DNA of 64,000 bases, taken from assembly GCF_000010805.1 (NCBI RefSeq), contig NC_012522.1, positions 3,038,001 to 3,102,000 on the forward strand, in the 5' to 3' direction. The notes beneath the pieces are model-generated. The model ran no database searches, was not told the origin of the DNA, and was given only the letters and a program-made list of their open reading frames with translations. Made by a program: the position numbers and the translations under genes. Origin of the DNA: Rhodococcus opacus B4 (GTDB taxonomy: Bacteria > Actinomycetota > Actinomycetes > Mycobacteriales > Mycobacteriaceae). Positions within the stretch are counted from its first letter, which is position 1, and each line of letters starts with the position of its first letter. Of this stretch, positions 16,953-25,618 are shown piece by piece.

Positions 16953-17667
16953 GCCGGACCCCCTCGTACGTCGACCACTCGGCCGCGGTGATCGGCACGA
17001 AGAGGAACGTGTCGCCGGGACGGAAGTCGGACAGCGGTTCCGTCGCCGGATCGACGATGGTCAGGGGCGTCCGGCCGATCACCGGCCAGCCGCCGGGCGC
17101 CGGTCGCGCCGAGATGACGGCCTGCCTGCCCGCGACCGCCACCGCGCCCGCCGGAACGTGCGGCCGCGGAATCGTGCGGCGGGGAACGGGCCGCGGGAAC
17201 GCGGGGCCGTCGAGCATGGGGGCGCCGCCCGGGGACCCGAAGCAGCGCATGGTCAGCGGGCGGGCGCTGTGCAGTCGGATCACCTCGGACGGGGAGAGTG
17301 CGAGGTGTGCCGCCACGTCGTCGAGGTCGGGTCCGAATTCTCCCCCGTAGACGACCGGGATCTCGAACTGTCGCGAACCGCGGGTCGAGGGTTGCGCCGG
17401 AAGCTCGATCAGCCGTTCGACCAGCGCACGGATGGCGTCATGGGTCGTTGCAGCGCAATCGAATTCGACCAGCAGCGAGTCGTAGGTGGGGATGATGCCG
17501 GTGACCGCGACGTCGTCGCCCCGGGCGTCGAGCGCGGCGGCGACCGCGTGGACCGCCTGCCAGCGCTCCTCGGCGTCCGGGGACAGCGACGTCAGGCGGA
17601 CCGCGGAGTCCCCGCAATCCGCGAGGACGAACTCGCGGTGCGGCCGGATGCTCGTCACACCGGACAC
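16945..17667 (-). CDS. pxpB: 5-oxoprolinase subunit B (KipI-like)
   Basis: Product of 240 aa of the KipI/allophanate-hydrolase subunit 1 family. Visible are the N-terminal ADCGDSAVRL and the motif GSPGGAPMLDGPAFPRPVPR in the substrate domain. The conserved HLALSPSEVIRLH segment and the C-terminal GRTPLTIVDPA and FRPGDTFLFVPI complete it. It forms the catalytic complex with PxpC. Overlaps pxpA by 13 nt, indicating translational coupling. Confidence 0.88.
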   Translation of the reverse strand: MSGVTSIRPHREFVLADCGDSAVRLTSLSPDAEERWQAVHAVAAALDARGDDVAVTGIIPTYDSLLVEFDCAATTHDAIRALVERLIELPAQPSTRGSRQFEIPVVYGGEFGPDLDDVAAHLALSPSEVIRLHSARPLTMRCFGSPGGAPMLDGPAFPRPVPRRTIPRPHVPAGAVAVAGRQAVISARPAPGGWPVIGRTPLTIVDPATEPLSDFRPGDTFLFVPITAAEWSTYEGVRHG

Positions 17668-18461
17668 GACGCGGACTCCTTCTCGGCCCTGGCCTCGAGC
17701 ACCTCGGTGACGGGGGCGATGACTACGCCCGCGCGAATCAGGGCCTCCCGGATCGCGCGCGCGTTGCCTACCGCGTCGGCGCCGTCGCCGTGCAGCAGCA
17801 CCGTGTCGGCTTCGATCGGGATGCGCGTGCCGTCGACGGCGTCGACGAACCCCTCGGTCACCATCTGCACCGTGCGCGACACCAGTGCGTCCCGGTCGGA
17901 AATCACGGCGCCGGCCTCGGACCGCGGCACCAGGGTGCCGTCCGCCCGGTAGGCACGGTCGACGATGGCGACGATGGCCACCCGGAGCCCCCGCGCACGG
18001 GCGTGATCAGCGAGTTCTCCGTCCTGGGCGAGGACGATGAGCCGCGGGTCGAACGCCTCCACCGCATCGACGACGGCGCACGCGTAGTCGGCGCGGGTCG
18101 CGACGAGGTTTCCCAGCCGACCGTGCGGTGCGAGGTGTGAGAGCGACGTGCCGTGGGCCGTCGCGAAGGCGTGCAGCGCGCCCAGTTGGTACAGAACGTC
18201 CGTGCGGACCTCGTCGGCGGTGAGGTCCATCGCGCGCCGACCGAACCCGGCGAGATCGGGGAAACTGGGGTGCGCGCCGATGCCGATTCCGCGGGCGACG
18301 CACCCTCGGACCGTCGCATCCATGGTCCTGGGGTCGCCGGCGTGAAAGCCGCACGCGACGTTGGCGGACGTCAGCACGTCGAGCAGTGCGTCGTCGTCGC
18401 CCATCGTCCAAGCGCCGAAGCTCTCGCCGAGGTCGGCGACGAGATCGATCGTGACAGTCAC
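17655..18461 (-). CDS. pxpA: 5-oxoprolinase subunit A (LamB/YcsF family)
   Basis: Product of 268 aa, usual for the family. ADLGESFGAWTMGDDDALL and SANVACGFHAGDPRTM are the family signatures (GFHAGDP loop); IGIGAHPSFPDLAGFGRR follows. The canonical DLN at the N-terminus reads DLV here. First gene of the pxpA-pxpB-pxpC-transporter operon, divergent from a LysR gene. The complete three-subunit set makes 5-oxoprolinase activity likely, though PxpABC homologues can serve other lactams. Confidence 0.88.
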   Translation of the reverse strand: MTVTIDLVADLGESFGAWTMGDDDALLDVLTSANVACGFHAGDPRTMDATVRGCVARGIGIGAHPSFPDLAGFGRRAMDLTADEVRTDVLYQLGALHAFATAHGTSLSHLAPHGRLGNLVATRADYACAVVDAVEAFDPRLIVLAQDGELADHARARGLRVAIVAIVDRAYRADGTLVPRSEAGAVISDRDALVSRTVQMVTEGFVDAVDGTRIPIEADTVLLHGDGADAVGNARAIREALIRAGVVIAPVTEVLEARAEKESASCPV

Positions 18462-18579
18462 GGTGCCTCCAAGGGGGGCCTGCAGTGGAACCGCGGGTGC
18501 CGTTCCAGTGAACTTTCGATGTAAACGGACGCTACGCAGGTTCCGGTTCAGGCGGTTAATACCTGTTTTACGTGAGGCG

Positions 18580-18594
18580 ATAACGAACGTCTAT
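18580..18594. promoter_or_regulatory. LysR-type box in the pxpA / lysR divergent promoter
   Basis: ATA-N9-TAT, with the T-N11-A core of LysR boxes, located in the 267-bp region between pxpA and the divergent LysR gene. The same spacing is known for Nac sites, and the adjacent regulator resembles Nac. Other AT-rich words lie just upstream of the box. Candidate only. Confidence 0.35.
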
Positions 18595-18728
18595 GGTGTT
18601 TGAACAGCGACGATGCAAAGACGGCAGAATCGGGTCTCGCATCTGGCTACCGCGGTGTTTCCGCGCGGCAACCTTGTCGAAACCGCGGCGTGCTCGCGTC
18701 GCCGCATCGTCAGAAAGGCAGATCGCTC

Positions 18729-19661
18729 GTGGATACCCGACGCTTGTTCTCATTCGTCCGCATAGTCGACGCCGGAAGCATCACGCGGGCGGCGGACATA
18801 CTGCACATCGCGCAGCCGGCGCTCAGCCAGCAGATGACGGCGTTGGAAACGCACTTCGGTCAGCAACTGCTGATCCGCAGCAAGCAGGGAGTGGAACCCA
18901 CCGACGCGGGGCGTGCGCTGTACCGGCACGCACAGGTGATCCTGCGGCAGGTGGAGAGCGCTCAGGCCGAGGTGAGCGTCGTCGGCCGGGAACTGGCGGG
19001 CGGTGTCTCCGTCGGACTCGCGCCGTACAGCACGGTCAGTTCGATCGCGCTGCCACTCCTCACCGCGGTGCGGTCGCGCTACCCCAGCATCCTGCTGCAC
19101 ATCAACGAGAACTTCGGCGGCGTGCTGAGCGAGGCCATGATGACGGGCCGGATGGACATGGCGCTGCTGTACGACGCCGGGCCGATCAAGGGAGTCAACT
19201 TCGAGCGTCTGCTCACCGAGGAATTGATGGTCGTCGCCCCGGCGGGCACCGGTCTGCCCGGCGACTCCGGGACGGCCGTCGCCATCAAGGACCTCGTCGA
19301 TCTGCCACTGCTGCTGCCCGGCCCGATGCACACGATCCGCAAGGTGGTGGAGCAGGCCTACGAGCACGCCTTCGAGCACGCACGGGTGGTCGGCGAGGTG
19401 GAATCGGTGACACTGATGGCACAGGCCGTCCGAAACGGTCTGGGCGCGACGGTATTACCGTTCTCGGTGGCACGCCGGATCATGAATGTGGAGAACCTGG
19501 AACTTCGCCGGATCGAACCGTCGATCGAAGTCCAGGTCTCCCTCGGGACCCCCGCCAACCAGCCGCTGTCGGGGCCGGCGGAGGCCGTGCGCGAGGTGCT
19601 GCGCAGTGTCGTGGCCAACTACATCAGGACCAGTTCGGAAGCCGAACGCGGCCCTCAGTAG
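18729..19661 (+). CDS. LysR-family regulator, Nac-like
   Basis: Product of 310 aa from GTG 18729 (AGAAAGG about 10 nt upstream); an upstream extension to 18600 is open but unlike the family. The N-terminal HTH (DAGSITRAADILHIAQPALS and then QQMTALETHFG) and the VGLAPYSTVSSIALPLL effector-domain opening resemble nitrogen-assimilation-control (Nac) type LysR proteins. It is divergent from pxpABC. Nac regulation of nitrogen-source genes is consistent with 5-oxoproline use. Its 3' end overlaps the convergent 2-hydroxyacid dehydrogenase gene by 7 nt. Confidence 0.87.
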   Translation: MDTRRLFSFVRIVDAGSITRAADILHIAQPALSQQMTALETHFGQQLLIRSKQGVEPTDAGRALYRHAQVILRQVESAQAEVSVVGRELAGGVSVGLAPYSTVSSIALPLLTAVRSRYPSILLHINENFGGVLSEAMMTGRMDMALLYDAGPIKGVNFERLLTEELMVVAPAGTGLPGDSGTAVAIKDLVDLPLLLPGPMHTIRKVVEQAYEHAFEHARVVGEVESVTLMAQAVRNGLGATVLPFSVARRIMNVENLELRRIEPSIEVQVSLGTPANQPLSGPAEAVREVLRSVVANYIRTSSEAERGPQ

Positions 19662-20584
19662 CCCCGGGCCGGATCGATCGGGGCCAGCAGAGGCGCGCCC
19701 GCGGCGAAGCGTTCGACGTTGGACGCGACGTGGTCGGCGAGCAACCTGGTCAGCCCGGTCGCGGGATTCGCGACGTGCGGCGTGACGATCGCGTTCGGGA
19801 GGGTCCAGAGCGGATGCCCGTCGGGCAGCGGTTCCGGGTCGGTGACGTCGAGTGCCGCGCCGCCGATCGACCCGGCGCGCAGTGCGCGGACCAGACCTTC
19901 GGTGTCGATGAGGGAACCGCGTGCCACGTTGACGATCCACGCCGTCGATTTCATCTGGGCCAGCGCGGACTCGTCGACGAGATGCGCAGTGGCCGACGTC
20001 GCCGGTGCGGCAATGACGAAATGATCTGCTCTGGACCAGACTTCCGGCGTCCGGTCGGCCGGCAGCGTCTCGGACGCACCCGGGACCGGGGTGCCCGAGC
20101 GAGTCACCGCCAGCACGTCGGCCCCGAACGCGGCGAGCAGCGGGATCATCGCCCGGCCGATGCCGCCGCAGCCGACGATGGCGACCGTCGCTCCGCGCAG
20201 CGTGCCCACCTGGGGGTCGAACTCGGCCTTGCGCCACGACGTCGCGCGCACCTGCTCGGTGAGGGCACGGACCCCGGCCAGGAGCAGTAGGACTCCGTGT
20301 TCCGCGACGTTGCCGGCATAGGCACCGGCCGCGGACGTCCAGGCCCGGTCGGTGTCGACGATTCCCGCGGAGATCCAGGGCTCCACACCCGCCGAGGGCA
20401 GCTGAACCCAGCGCACGGCGTCCGGCAGTTCCGCCGGGAACGTGTCGGGGCCCTGCGCCCAGACGACGGCTTCGGCGTCGTCGAGCGGGGCGAGAATGCC
20501 ACCGCCCCTCTCGATCCCCCGCATCAGGGCGGCGTCGGGGTTCGGTCCGAGGTGGATACGGGGCGTTGCAGTGTTCGGCATCAT
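19655..20584 (-). CDS. D-isomer-specific 2-hydroxyacid dehydrogenase
   Basis: Product of about 309 aa. VAIVGCGGIGRAMIPLLAAFGA is the NAD-binding Rossmann motif, and VNVARGSLIDTEGL, with the catalytic Arg, plus the TPHVAN His motif are diagnostic. It reduces a 2-keto acid to the D-hydroxyacid or the reverse. The start is uncertain: ATG 20596, 20584 and 20581 are all in frame; GAAAG lies close upstream of the latter two. It ends an operon after the gluconate-dehydrogenase-like SDR and gluconokinase, so a 2-ketogluconate-type substrate is plausible. Confidence 0.85.
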   Translation of the reverse strand: MMPNTATPRIHLGPNPDAALMRGIERGGGILAPLDDAEAVVWAQGPDTFPAELPDAVRWVQLPSAGVEPWISAGIVDTDRAWTSAAGAYAGNVAEHGVLLLLAGVRALTEQVRATSWRKAEFDPQVGTLRGATVAIVGCGGIGRAMIPLLAAFGADVLAVTRSGTPVPGASETLPADRTPEVWSRADHFVIAAPATSATAHLVDESALAQMKSTAWIVNVARGSLIDTEGLVRALRAGSIGGAALDVTDPEPLPDGHPLWTLPNAIVTPHVANPATGLTRLLADHVASNVERFAAGAPLLAPIDPARGY

Positions 20585-20630
20585 CGTCTTTCGCATCGGG
20601 TCGGGTGGGCTCGTGTCGGTCGGGTGAGGA

Positions 20631-21404
20631 TCAGACTACGGCGGTCAGTCCGCCGTCGACATACAGGATCTGGCCGTTCACGAAGTCCGACGCCGGCGAG
20701 GAGAGGAAGAGCAGTGCACCCACGAGTTCGTCCGTGCTGCCCCACCGTCCGGCCGGAGTGCGTTTCGTGAGCCACGCACTGAACTCGGCGTCGTTCACGA
20801 GCGCTTCCGTGAGCTGGGTGTCGAAGTAGCCGGGTGCGATGGCGTTGGCCTGCAGTCCCAATGGTGCCCAGTCGGCGCACATTCCGCGGGTGAGCATCTT
20901 CAGCCCGCCCTTGCTGGCGGCGTACGGGGCGATGCCCGCCCGGCCGAGTTCACTCTGCACGGAGCAGATGTTGACGATCTTGCCGTGCCCGCGTTCGACC
21001 ATCGCCCGCGCGAACTCGCGGCCGACGAAGAAGGCGCTGCTCAGGTTGGTGTCGAGAACGCGCCGGAAGTCGTCGTCGCCGAACTCGAGCAGGGGGCTGC
21101 GGTGCTGGACGCCGGTGTTGTTCACGACGATCTCGACGGGACCTATCTCGTCCTCGACCCGCTGCGCGGCCGCGGCGACCTCCTCGGGAGCGGTGACGTC
21201 GAAGGCGCAGGTGTGGACTGTCGCACCGGTGGCGCGGACGATCTCGTCGCGGCTGCGCGCCAGGGCTGCCGCGTCGCGTCCGTTGAGCACGACCTCCGCG
21301 CCCGCCTCGGCGAGTCCGTTGGCGAGTGCGAATCCGATTCCCCGGCTCGACCCGGTGACGAGCGCAATCTTGCCCTCGACGTCGAAGCTCCGATGCGAAC
21401 TCAC
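20631..21404 (-). CDS. SDR-family oxidoreductase, gluconate 5-dehydrogenase-like
   Basis: Product of 257 aa. The start SHRSFDVEGKIALVTGSSRGIG is characteristic of gluconate 5-dehydrogenase (IdnO type, 5-ketogluconate to gluconate). Other elements are NNTG (usually NNAG), SVQSELGRAGIAPYAASKGG with catalytic Ser, Tyr and Lys, and NAIAPGYFDT. The GTG at 21404 overlaps the gluconokinase stop by 4 nt; AAAGG lies upstream. Its product would be phosphorylated by the kinase encoded just before it, forming the second half of an idonate/gluconate route whose first enzyme may be the one at 12645-13709. Confidence 0.85.
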   Translation of the reverse strand: MSSHRSFDVEGKIALVTGSSRGIGFALANGLAEAGAEVVLNGRDAAALARSRDEIVRATGATVHTCAFDVTAPEEVAAAAQRVEDEIGPVEIVVNNTGVQHRSPLLEFGDDDFRRVLDTNLSSAFFVGREFARAMVERGHGKIVNICSVQSELGRAGIAPYAASKGGLKMLTRGMCADWAPLGLQANAIAPGYFDTQLTEALVNDAEFSAWLTKRTPAGRWGSTDELVGALLFLSSPASDFVNGQILYVDGGLTAVV

Positions 21405-21934
21405 TGTGTGACGACCTTTCGTTCTTCGTGCAGGTATTCGACAGCGGACCGGGCGATCAGGTCCGGCGCCGGAGCGACATCCAGGGCGATACCGAACTCG
21501 TCGGCGTCGAGCGGCTCGAGGAGCGCGAACTGGGAATCGAGCAGCGCAGGCGGCATGAAGTGCCCGCTCCGTGCGTGCATCCGGTCGCGGATCACTTGCG
21601 GGTCGCCCGTGAGGTGCACGAACAGCACCGGCTCGGAGAGGTCGCGGAGGATCATCCGATAGCCGCGCCGCAGCGCCGAACACGCCACCACACCGCGCCG
21701 TCCCTGTCCGGACAACTCCTGCAGCCGGTTCCGGACGAGTCCCAGCCACGGCGCCCGGTCGTCGTCGGTCAGTGGGATGCCGGCGGCCATTTTCGCGACG
21801 TTCGATGGCGGGTGCAGATCGTCGGCGTCGAGGAAGAGGTGCCCGGTCAGTGCGGAAAGTTTCTGCGCGACTGTCGTCTTCCCGCAGCCGGTCACCCCCA
21901 TCACCACGATGTGGGGTAGCTGATCGCCACTCAT
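21401..21934 (-). CDS. Gluconokinase
   Basis: Product of 177 aa from ATG 21934 (AGGAAC upstream); an earlier in-frame ATG at 21976 would give 191 aa. The P-loop GVTGCGKTT, the LDADDLHPPSNVAKMAAGIPL substrate segment and ACSALRRGYR, and HLTGDPQVIRDRMHARSGHF are classical for GntK-type gluconate kinases (gluconate + ATP to 6-phosphogluconate). It heads the operon with the SDR and the 2-hydroxyacid dehydrogenase, so gluconate made by the SDR would enter the pentose phosphate pathway. Confidence 0.88.
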   Translation of the reverse strand: MSGDQLPHIVVMGVTGCGKTTVAQKLSALTGHLFLDADDLHPPSNVAKMAAGIPLTDDDRAPWLGLVRNRLQELSGQGRRGVVACSALRRGYRMILRDLSEPVLFVHLTGDPQVIRDRMHARSGHFMPPALLDSQFALLEPLDADEFGIALDVAPAPDLIARSAVEYLHEERKVVTQ

Positions 21935-22059
21935 GAAAAGTTCCTGTCCGCCGGTGGGGAGATGCAGTTCGAACATGCCCGACGGAACGACGGCTTGGCA
22001 ATGGCGGAGGGGATACGGGTTGACGTTGCCGTCATAGCGAAGCGCGAGGGATGCCGGTG

Positions 22060-24270
22060 TTACCGGCTCACGAGTTTGACCGCCGCGGCCTCGATGGTCT
22101 CCTCGGAGAGCAGGACCTCGAGTGCGGCGTCGCCGAGGGGGATGAAGCTGTCGTCGCTCGTCACGCGTGCGAGCGCCCCGGTGAAACCGTCGTCGACCAA
22201 CGCGGCAACCACACCTTCGGACACACCCCCCGACTGGCGGGTCTCGTCGACGACGAGGACCCGGCCGGTGGCGTTCGCTTCCCGGACGATGTCGTGCACA
22301 GGCAGCGGTGCGAGCCAGCGAATATCCACTACGCGCGCAGCGATGTGCGCCTGTTCGAGCCGGCGTGCGACGCGCAGGCTCATGCGCACCCCGTTACCGA
22401 ACGTGACGATGGTCAGGTCGGTGCCCTCACCGTACGTGCGGGCCGAGCCGATCGGCACGTGGATGTCGGGATCCGGATACGCGGTCAACCACAGCCCGTC
22501 TCCGTCCTCGTACAGATCCCGGGTGTGGTACAGCGCAATAGGTTCCAGGAATACGCACACCGTGCCGGCGGTCCGGGCAGCCGCCGCACAGGTATGCATC
22601 ATCGCCGCGGCGTCGTCGGGCCGGGACGGCGACGCCACCACCACGCCGGGGATGTCGCGCAGTGCGGCGACGGCGTTGTCGTTGTGGAAATGCCCGCCGA
22701 ATCCCTTCTGATACCCGTAACCGGCGATCCGCACCACCATCGGGTTGCGGTACTGACGGTCGGAGAAAAACTGCAACGTCGCGCCCTCCCCGCGGATCTG
22801 GTCGGCCGCATTGTGGAGATACGCGAGGTACTGGATTTCCGGGATGGGCAACAGGCCGGAGACCCCCGCACCCAGCGCGAGCCCGAGGATCGCCTGCTCG
22901 TCGAGGAGGGTGTCGAAGACGCGCGCCGACCCGGCCTTCTTCATCAGGCCGCGGGTCACCCCGTAGACCCCGCCCTTGCGGGCCACGTCCTCACCGAACA
23001 CCAGCGCCTCGGGGTAGCGGGCGAGCACGTCGAGCAGGGCACGGTTGATCGACAGGGCGAGGGTCAGCCGGCCTTCCTCCTCCGGCAGCGGGGATCCGAG
23101 AAACTCCACGCGCCGGACCGGATCGACACGCTCCGGCACGGCCGCGGCGGCCTGGTCGGCACTGTCGGTGAGTGGCCTCATCACCGCGGCGGGGCTGTTC
23201 AGTTGAGGTAGCTCGGCAACTTCCCGGGCGAGTTGGAGGACCTCGGTGCGCTTGTCCTCGTAGCGCGCGAGGACGTCGGTGGGGCTCAGGTGGCCGTGGT
23301 CGATCAGAAGTCTTGCGGTACACAGCACCGGGTCGCGGTCGAAGTCGTCGGTGATCTCGGCGGACGTCCGGTACGCGGACTCCAGATCGGATCCGGCATG
23401 ACCCATCAACCGGACGGTGCGCAGGTGCAGGAACGCGGGCTTGCGGTTCCTGCGGACCCAGTCGGCGGCACGCGTCGCCGTGGCGTACGTGGCCGGCAGG
23501 TCGAAACCGTCCGCCTCGAAGTACGCGAGCCCCGCCCGGTTCCCGAAATTCGCGGCGATCCACCCCGGCGGTGTCTTCGTGCTGATGCCGATCCCGTTGT
23601 CCTCGCAGACCAGCAGTAGCGGGAGCGGCAACCCTTGGAACGCCGACTGGACGGCGGTGTTGATCGCACCGACCGCCGTCGAGTGGTTCGCCGACGCATC
23701 CCCGAAACTGCACACCGCGACCGCGTCGGCCGGCCACGGCGACGGTACGCGCAGCTTGGCGGCCCGGGCGATGGAGAACGCGACACCGACAGCGCGTGGG
23801 AGATGCGAAGCGATGGTGGAGGTTTGGGGAATGATGTTGAGGTCGTGCCGGCCGAACACCTTGTGCCTGCCACCCGATATCGGTTCCTCCGTCGCGGCCA
23901 CGAGCCCGAGGAGGATGTCGCGCAGTGGATCACTGCCATCCACCTGCTGCGCCCGCGCCAGGAAGAAACCACCGGAACGGTAGTGCAGCAGAGCGGGATC
24001 GGTGGGTCGCAGCGCGGCCGCGACGGCGGCATTGCTCTCGTGCCCGGAAGAGCCGATCGTGTAGAAACCCTGACCTCGCGACCGCAGCCAGCGGGCCGCC
24101 AGATCGAGATGCCTGCTGCCGACCTGGGCGTCGAAGAGGTCCAGCGCGCCCTGCACCGACAACGGGGACGGCGGCTGGATCGGATCCTCCGGACCGACCC
24201 CGGGGCGGCTCTCCCCGGGGACCAGCCCCGACACGACAGAGGTGAAGTAATCGTCGATCTGTTCGGCCAT
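22060..24270 (-). CDS. Fused alpha/beta 2-oxoacid (branched-chain type) dehydrogenase E1
   Basis: Product of 736 aa joining an E1-alpha domain (about 1-370) to an E1-beta domain (about 390-736). In the alpha part GDASANHSTAVGAINTA is the thiamine diphosphate/Mg motif (GDA in place of GDG), and YTIGSSGHESNAA is typical of branched-chain E1. In the beta part LVFGEDVARKGGVYGVTRGL and LPIPEIQYLAYLHNAADQ are clear. It decarboxylates a 2-oxoacid and acylates a lipoyl E2. No E2 or E3 is encoded in the window, so partners must come from elsewhere. A single gene, with a 324-bp upstream region. Confidence 0.87.
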   Translation of the reverse strand: MAEQIDDYFTSVVSGLVPGESRPGVGPEDPIQPPSPLSVQGALDLFDAQVGSRHLDLAARWLRSRGQGFYTIGSSGHESNAAVAAALRPTDPALLHYRSGGFFLARAQQVDGSDPLRDILLGLVAATEEPISGGRHKVFGRHDLNIIPQTSTIASHLPRAVGVAFSIARAAKLRVPSPWPADAVAVCSFGDASANHSTAVGAINTAVQSAFQGLPLPLLLVCEDNGIGISTKTPPGWIAANFGNRAGLAYFEADGFDLPATYATATRAADWVRRNRKPAFLHLRTVRLMGHAGSDLESAYRTSAEITDDFDRDPVLCTARLLIDHGHLSPTDVLARYEDKRTEVLQLAREVAELPQLNSPAAVMRPLTDSADQAAAAVPERVDPVRRVEFLGSPLPEEEGRLTLALSINRALLDVLARYPEALVFGEDVARKGGVYGVTRGLMKKAGSARVFDTLLDEQAILGLALGAGVSGLLPIPEIQYLAYLHNAADQIRGEGATLQFFSDRQYRNPMVVRIAGYGYQKGFGGHFHNDNAVAALRDIPGVVVASPSRPDDAAAMMHTCAAAARTAGTVCVFLEPIALYHTRDLYEDGDGLWLTAYPDPDIHVPIGSARTYGEGTDLTIVTFGNGVRMSLRVARRLEQAHIAARVVDIRWLAPLPVHDIVREANATGRVLVVDETRQSGGVSEGVVAALVDDGFTGALARVTSDDSFIPLGDAALEVLLSEETIEAAAVKLVSR

Positions 24271-24594
24271 TCCTAGATCATCCTGTGGCGCCGATCAGCG
24301 GGCAAGAGTCACAGGATCAGAGTCTCGATGCCTCACCGTAAGGTCGACTGTTCCTCGCGCCGGGCCGTGACCGTTACCACGAAGAATACTGCGGCCGCGG
24401 GTGCCCAGGCCGGCCCCGAAGGCGGCAGGCAATCCCCGGACCTGCTCTTTTACATCATTAAGCAGAACTTGCCCTGAGGGTCACCAGGTCGGTCGCTCCA
24501 GCGCTGTCAGTCGCCCGCCCGGTCGTGCATGGTTGATGCATCGGTGACCACGCGCAAGTTACGGGAAGGGATCACGGTGGATAATTCGAGACGG
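24271..24594. other. 324-bp gap, promoter region of the E1 gene
   Basis: Lies upstream of the fused E1 gene and beyond the stop of the LysR gene. No gene, strong hairpin or repeat recognised. Confidence 0.5.
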
Positions 24595-25518
24595 TCAGAG
24601 CGCCGCCACGGTGACGTACCGACCCCAATCGTGCGTGGTCACCGTTTCCACGAAGGAGTCGACGACCACCGGTATCAGCGGGTTGCTGGGGTTGCGACGG
24701 TGAACCAACGCGACCGTGCGACGCGCCCAGGGAGAGTGCAGCGGCACGATGGACACAGTCGGGTGATCGAGGATTCCCAGTGCGGGGACGATTGCCACTC
24801 CGAGTCCGGCACCGACGAATTCCGTGACGAGATCGTAGTATTCGGTTCTGAGATTCAGCTCGGGGACGAATCCCATATCCGCACAGATGCGGTACATCGT
24901 CAGCTCACCGGCAGTCCCGGCGCCGCTCGAGATCCACTGCAACGTGCTGGCACGCTCGATGTCCGTCGCCTCACGAATCCCCTCGTCGGAGGGGCTCAGG
25001 AATACCAGATCCTCTACGATCAACGGCTTTTCGACTACCACATCGGACCGTCGCTGCTGCAGCGCCGCGTACTCGTAGGTGAACGCGATGTCGAGTTCGC
25101 CGGATTCGATCATGGGCACGGTATCCTTCGGCTCCCCGATCCGAAGGGACACCTCCACTGCCGGATGAGTCTCACGCAAGTTCGACAACGCCGACGGCAG
25201 AATGCGTGCACCCGCGGTCGGGAAGCATCCGACGCGGAGACGACCGGTACGCCCGGTGGCGATCCCCCGCACGTCGGCGTCGAGTTCGTACAGCTCGGCC
25301 AGAACTCCCCGAGCACGCTCGGTCAGCATTCTCGCCATCTCGGTGATCTTGACGCCACGTGCCTCACGATCGAAAAGGCGCATACCGGATACTCTTTCGA
25401 GCGCCTCCATTTGCTGCGACACCGCCGAGGCCGTGTATCCGAGCTCGCGAGCCGCCGCCGCGAACGATCCGGTCTCGGTCACCACTTCGAGTGTCCGCAG
25501 ATGAACTGGGTTGAGCAT
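24595..25518 (-). CDS. LysR-family transcriptional regulator
   Basis: Product of 307 aa. N-terminal HTH LRTLEVVTETGSFAAAARE followed by YTASAVSQQMEALE, then an effector domain (RLRVGCFPTAGARILPSAL). Actinobacterial LysR proteins with this effector start often control amino-acid genes. Divergent from the Glu/Leu/Phe/Val-type dehydrogenase (100-bp gap), so it probably controls the dehydrogenase-HglS-oxidase operon. Confidence 0.87.
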   Translation of the reverse strand: MLNPVHLRTLEVVTETGSFAAAARELGYTASAVSQQMEALERVSGMRLFDREARGVKITEMARMLTERARGVLAELYELDADVRGIATGRTGRLRVGCFPTAGARILPSALSNLRETHPAVEVSLRIGEPKDTVPMIESGELDIAFTYEYAALQQRRSDVVVEKPLIVEDLVFLSPSDEGIREATDIERASTLQWISSGAGTAGELTMYRICADMGFVPELNLRTEYYDLVTEFVGAGLGVAIVPALGILDHPTVSIVPLHSPWARRTVALVHRRNPSNPLIPVVVDSFVETVTTHDWGRYVTVAAL

Positions 25519-25561
25519 GTCGCGTCATCCTTCGAGTCGAGAACAGACGTCCACGATATCG

Positions 25562-25585
25562 CCGTCGGCCGGAACCGGTCGACGG
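25562..25585. promoter_or_regulatory. Nested inverted repeat in the divergent lysR / dehydrogenase promoter
   Basis: CCGTCG at 25562-25567 pairs with CGACGG at 25580-25585, enclosing CCGG-AA-CCGG. It sits in the middle of the 100-bp divergent region. Candidate operator; GC-rich symmetry can occur by chance in this DNA. Confidence 0.3.
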
Positions 25586-25618
25586 TCAAACACTACGCAG
25601 CACAGGAGCACACCGATC

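Noticed and set aside
18593..20290. 565-codon plus-strand frame over the LysR gene
   Set aside because: Out-of-frame reading of the LysR gene and antisense to the 2-hydroxyacid dehydrogenase.
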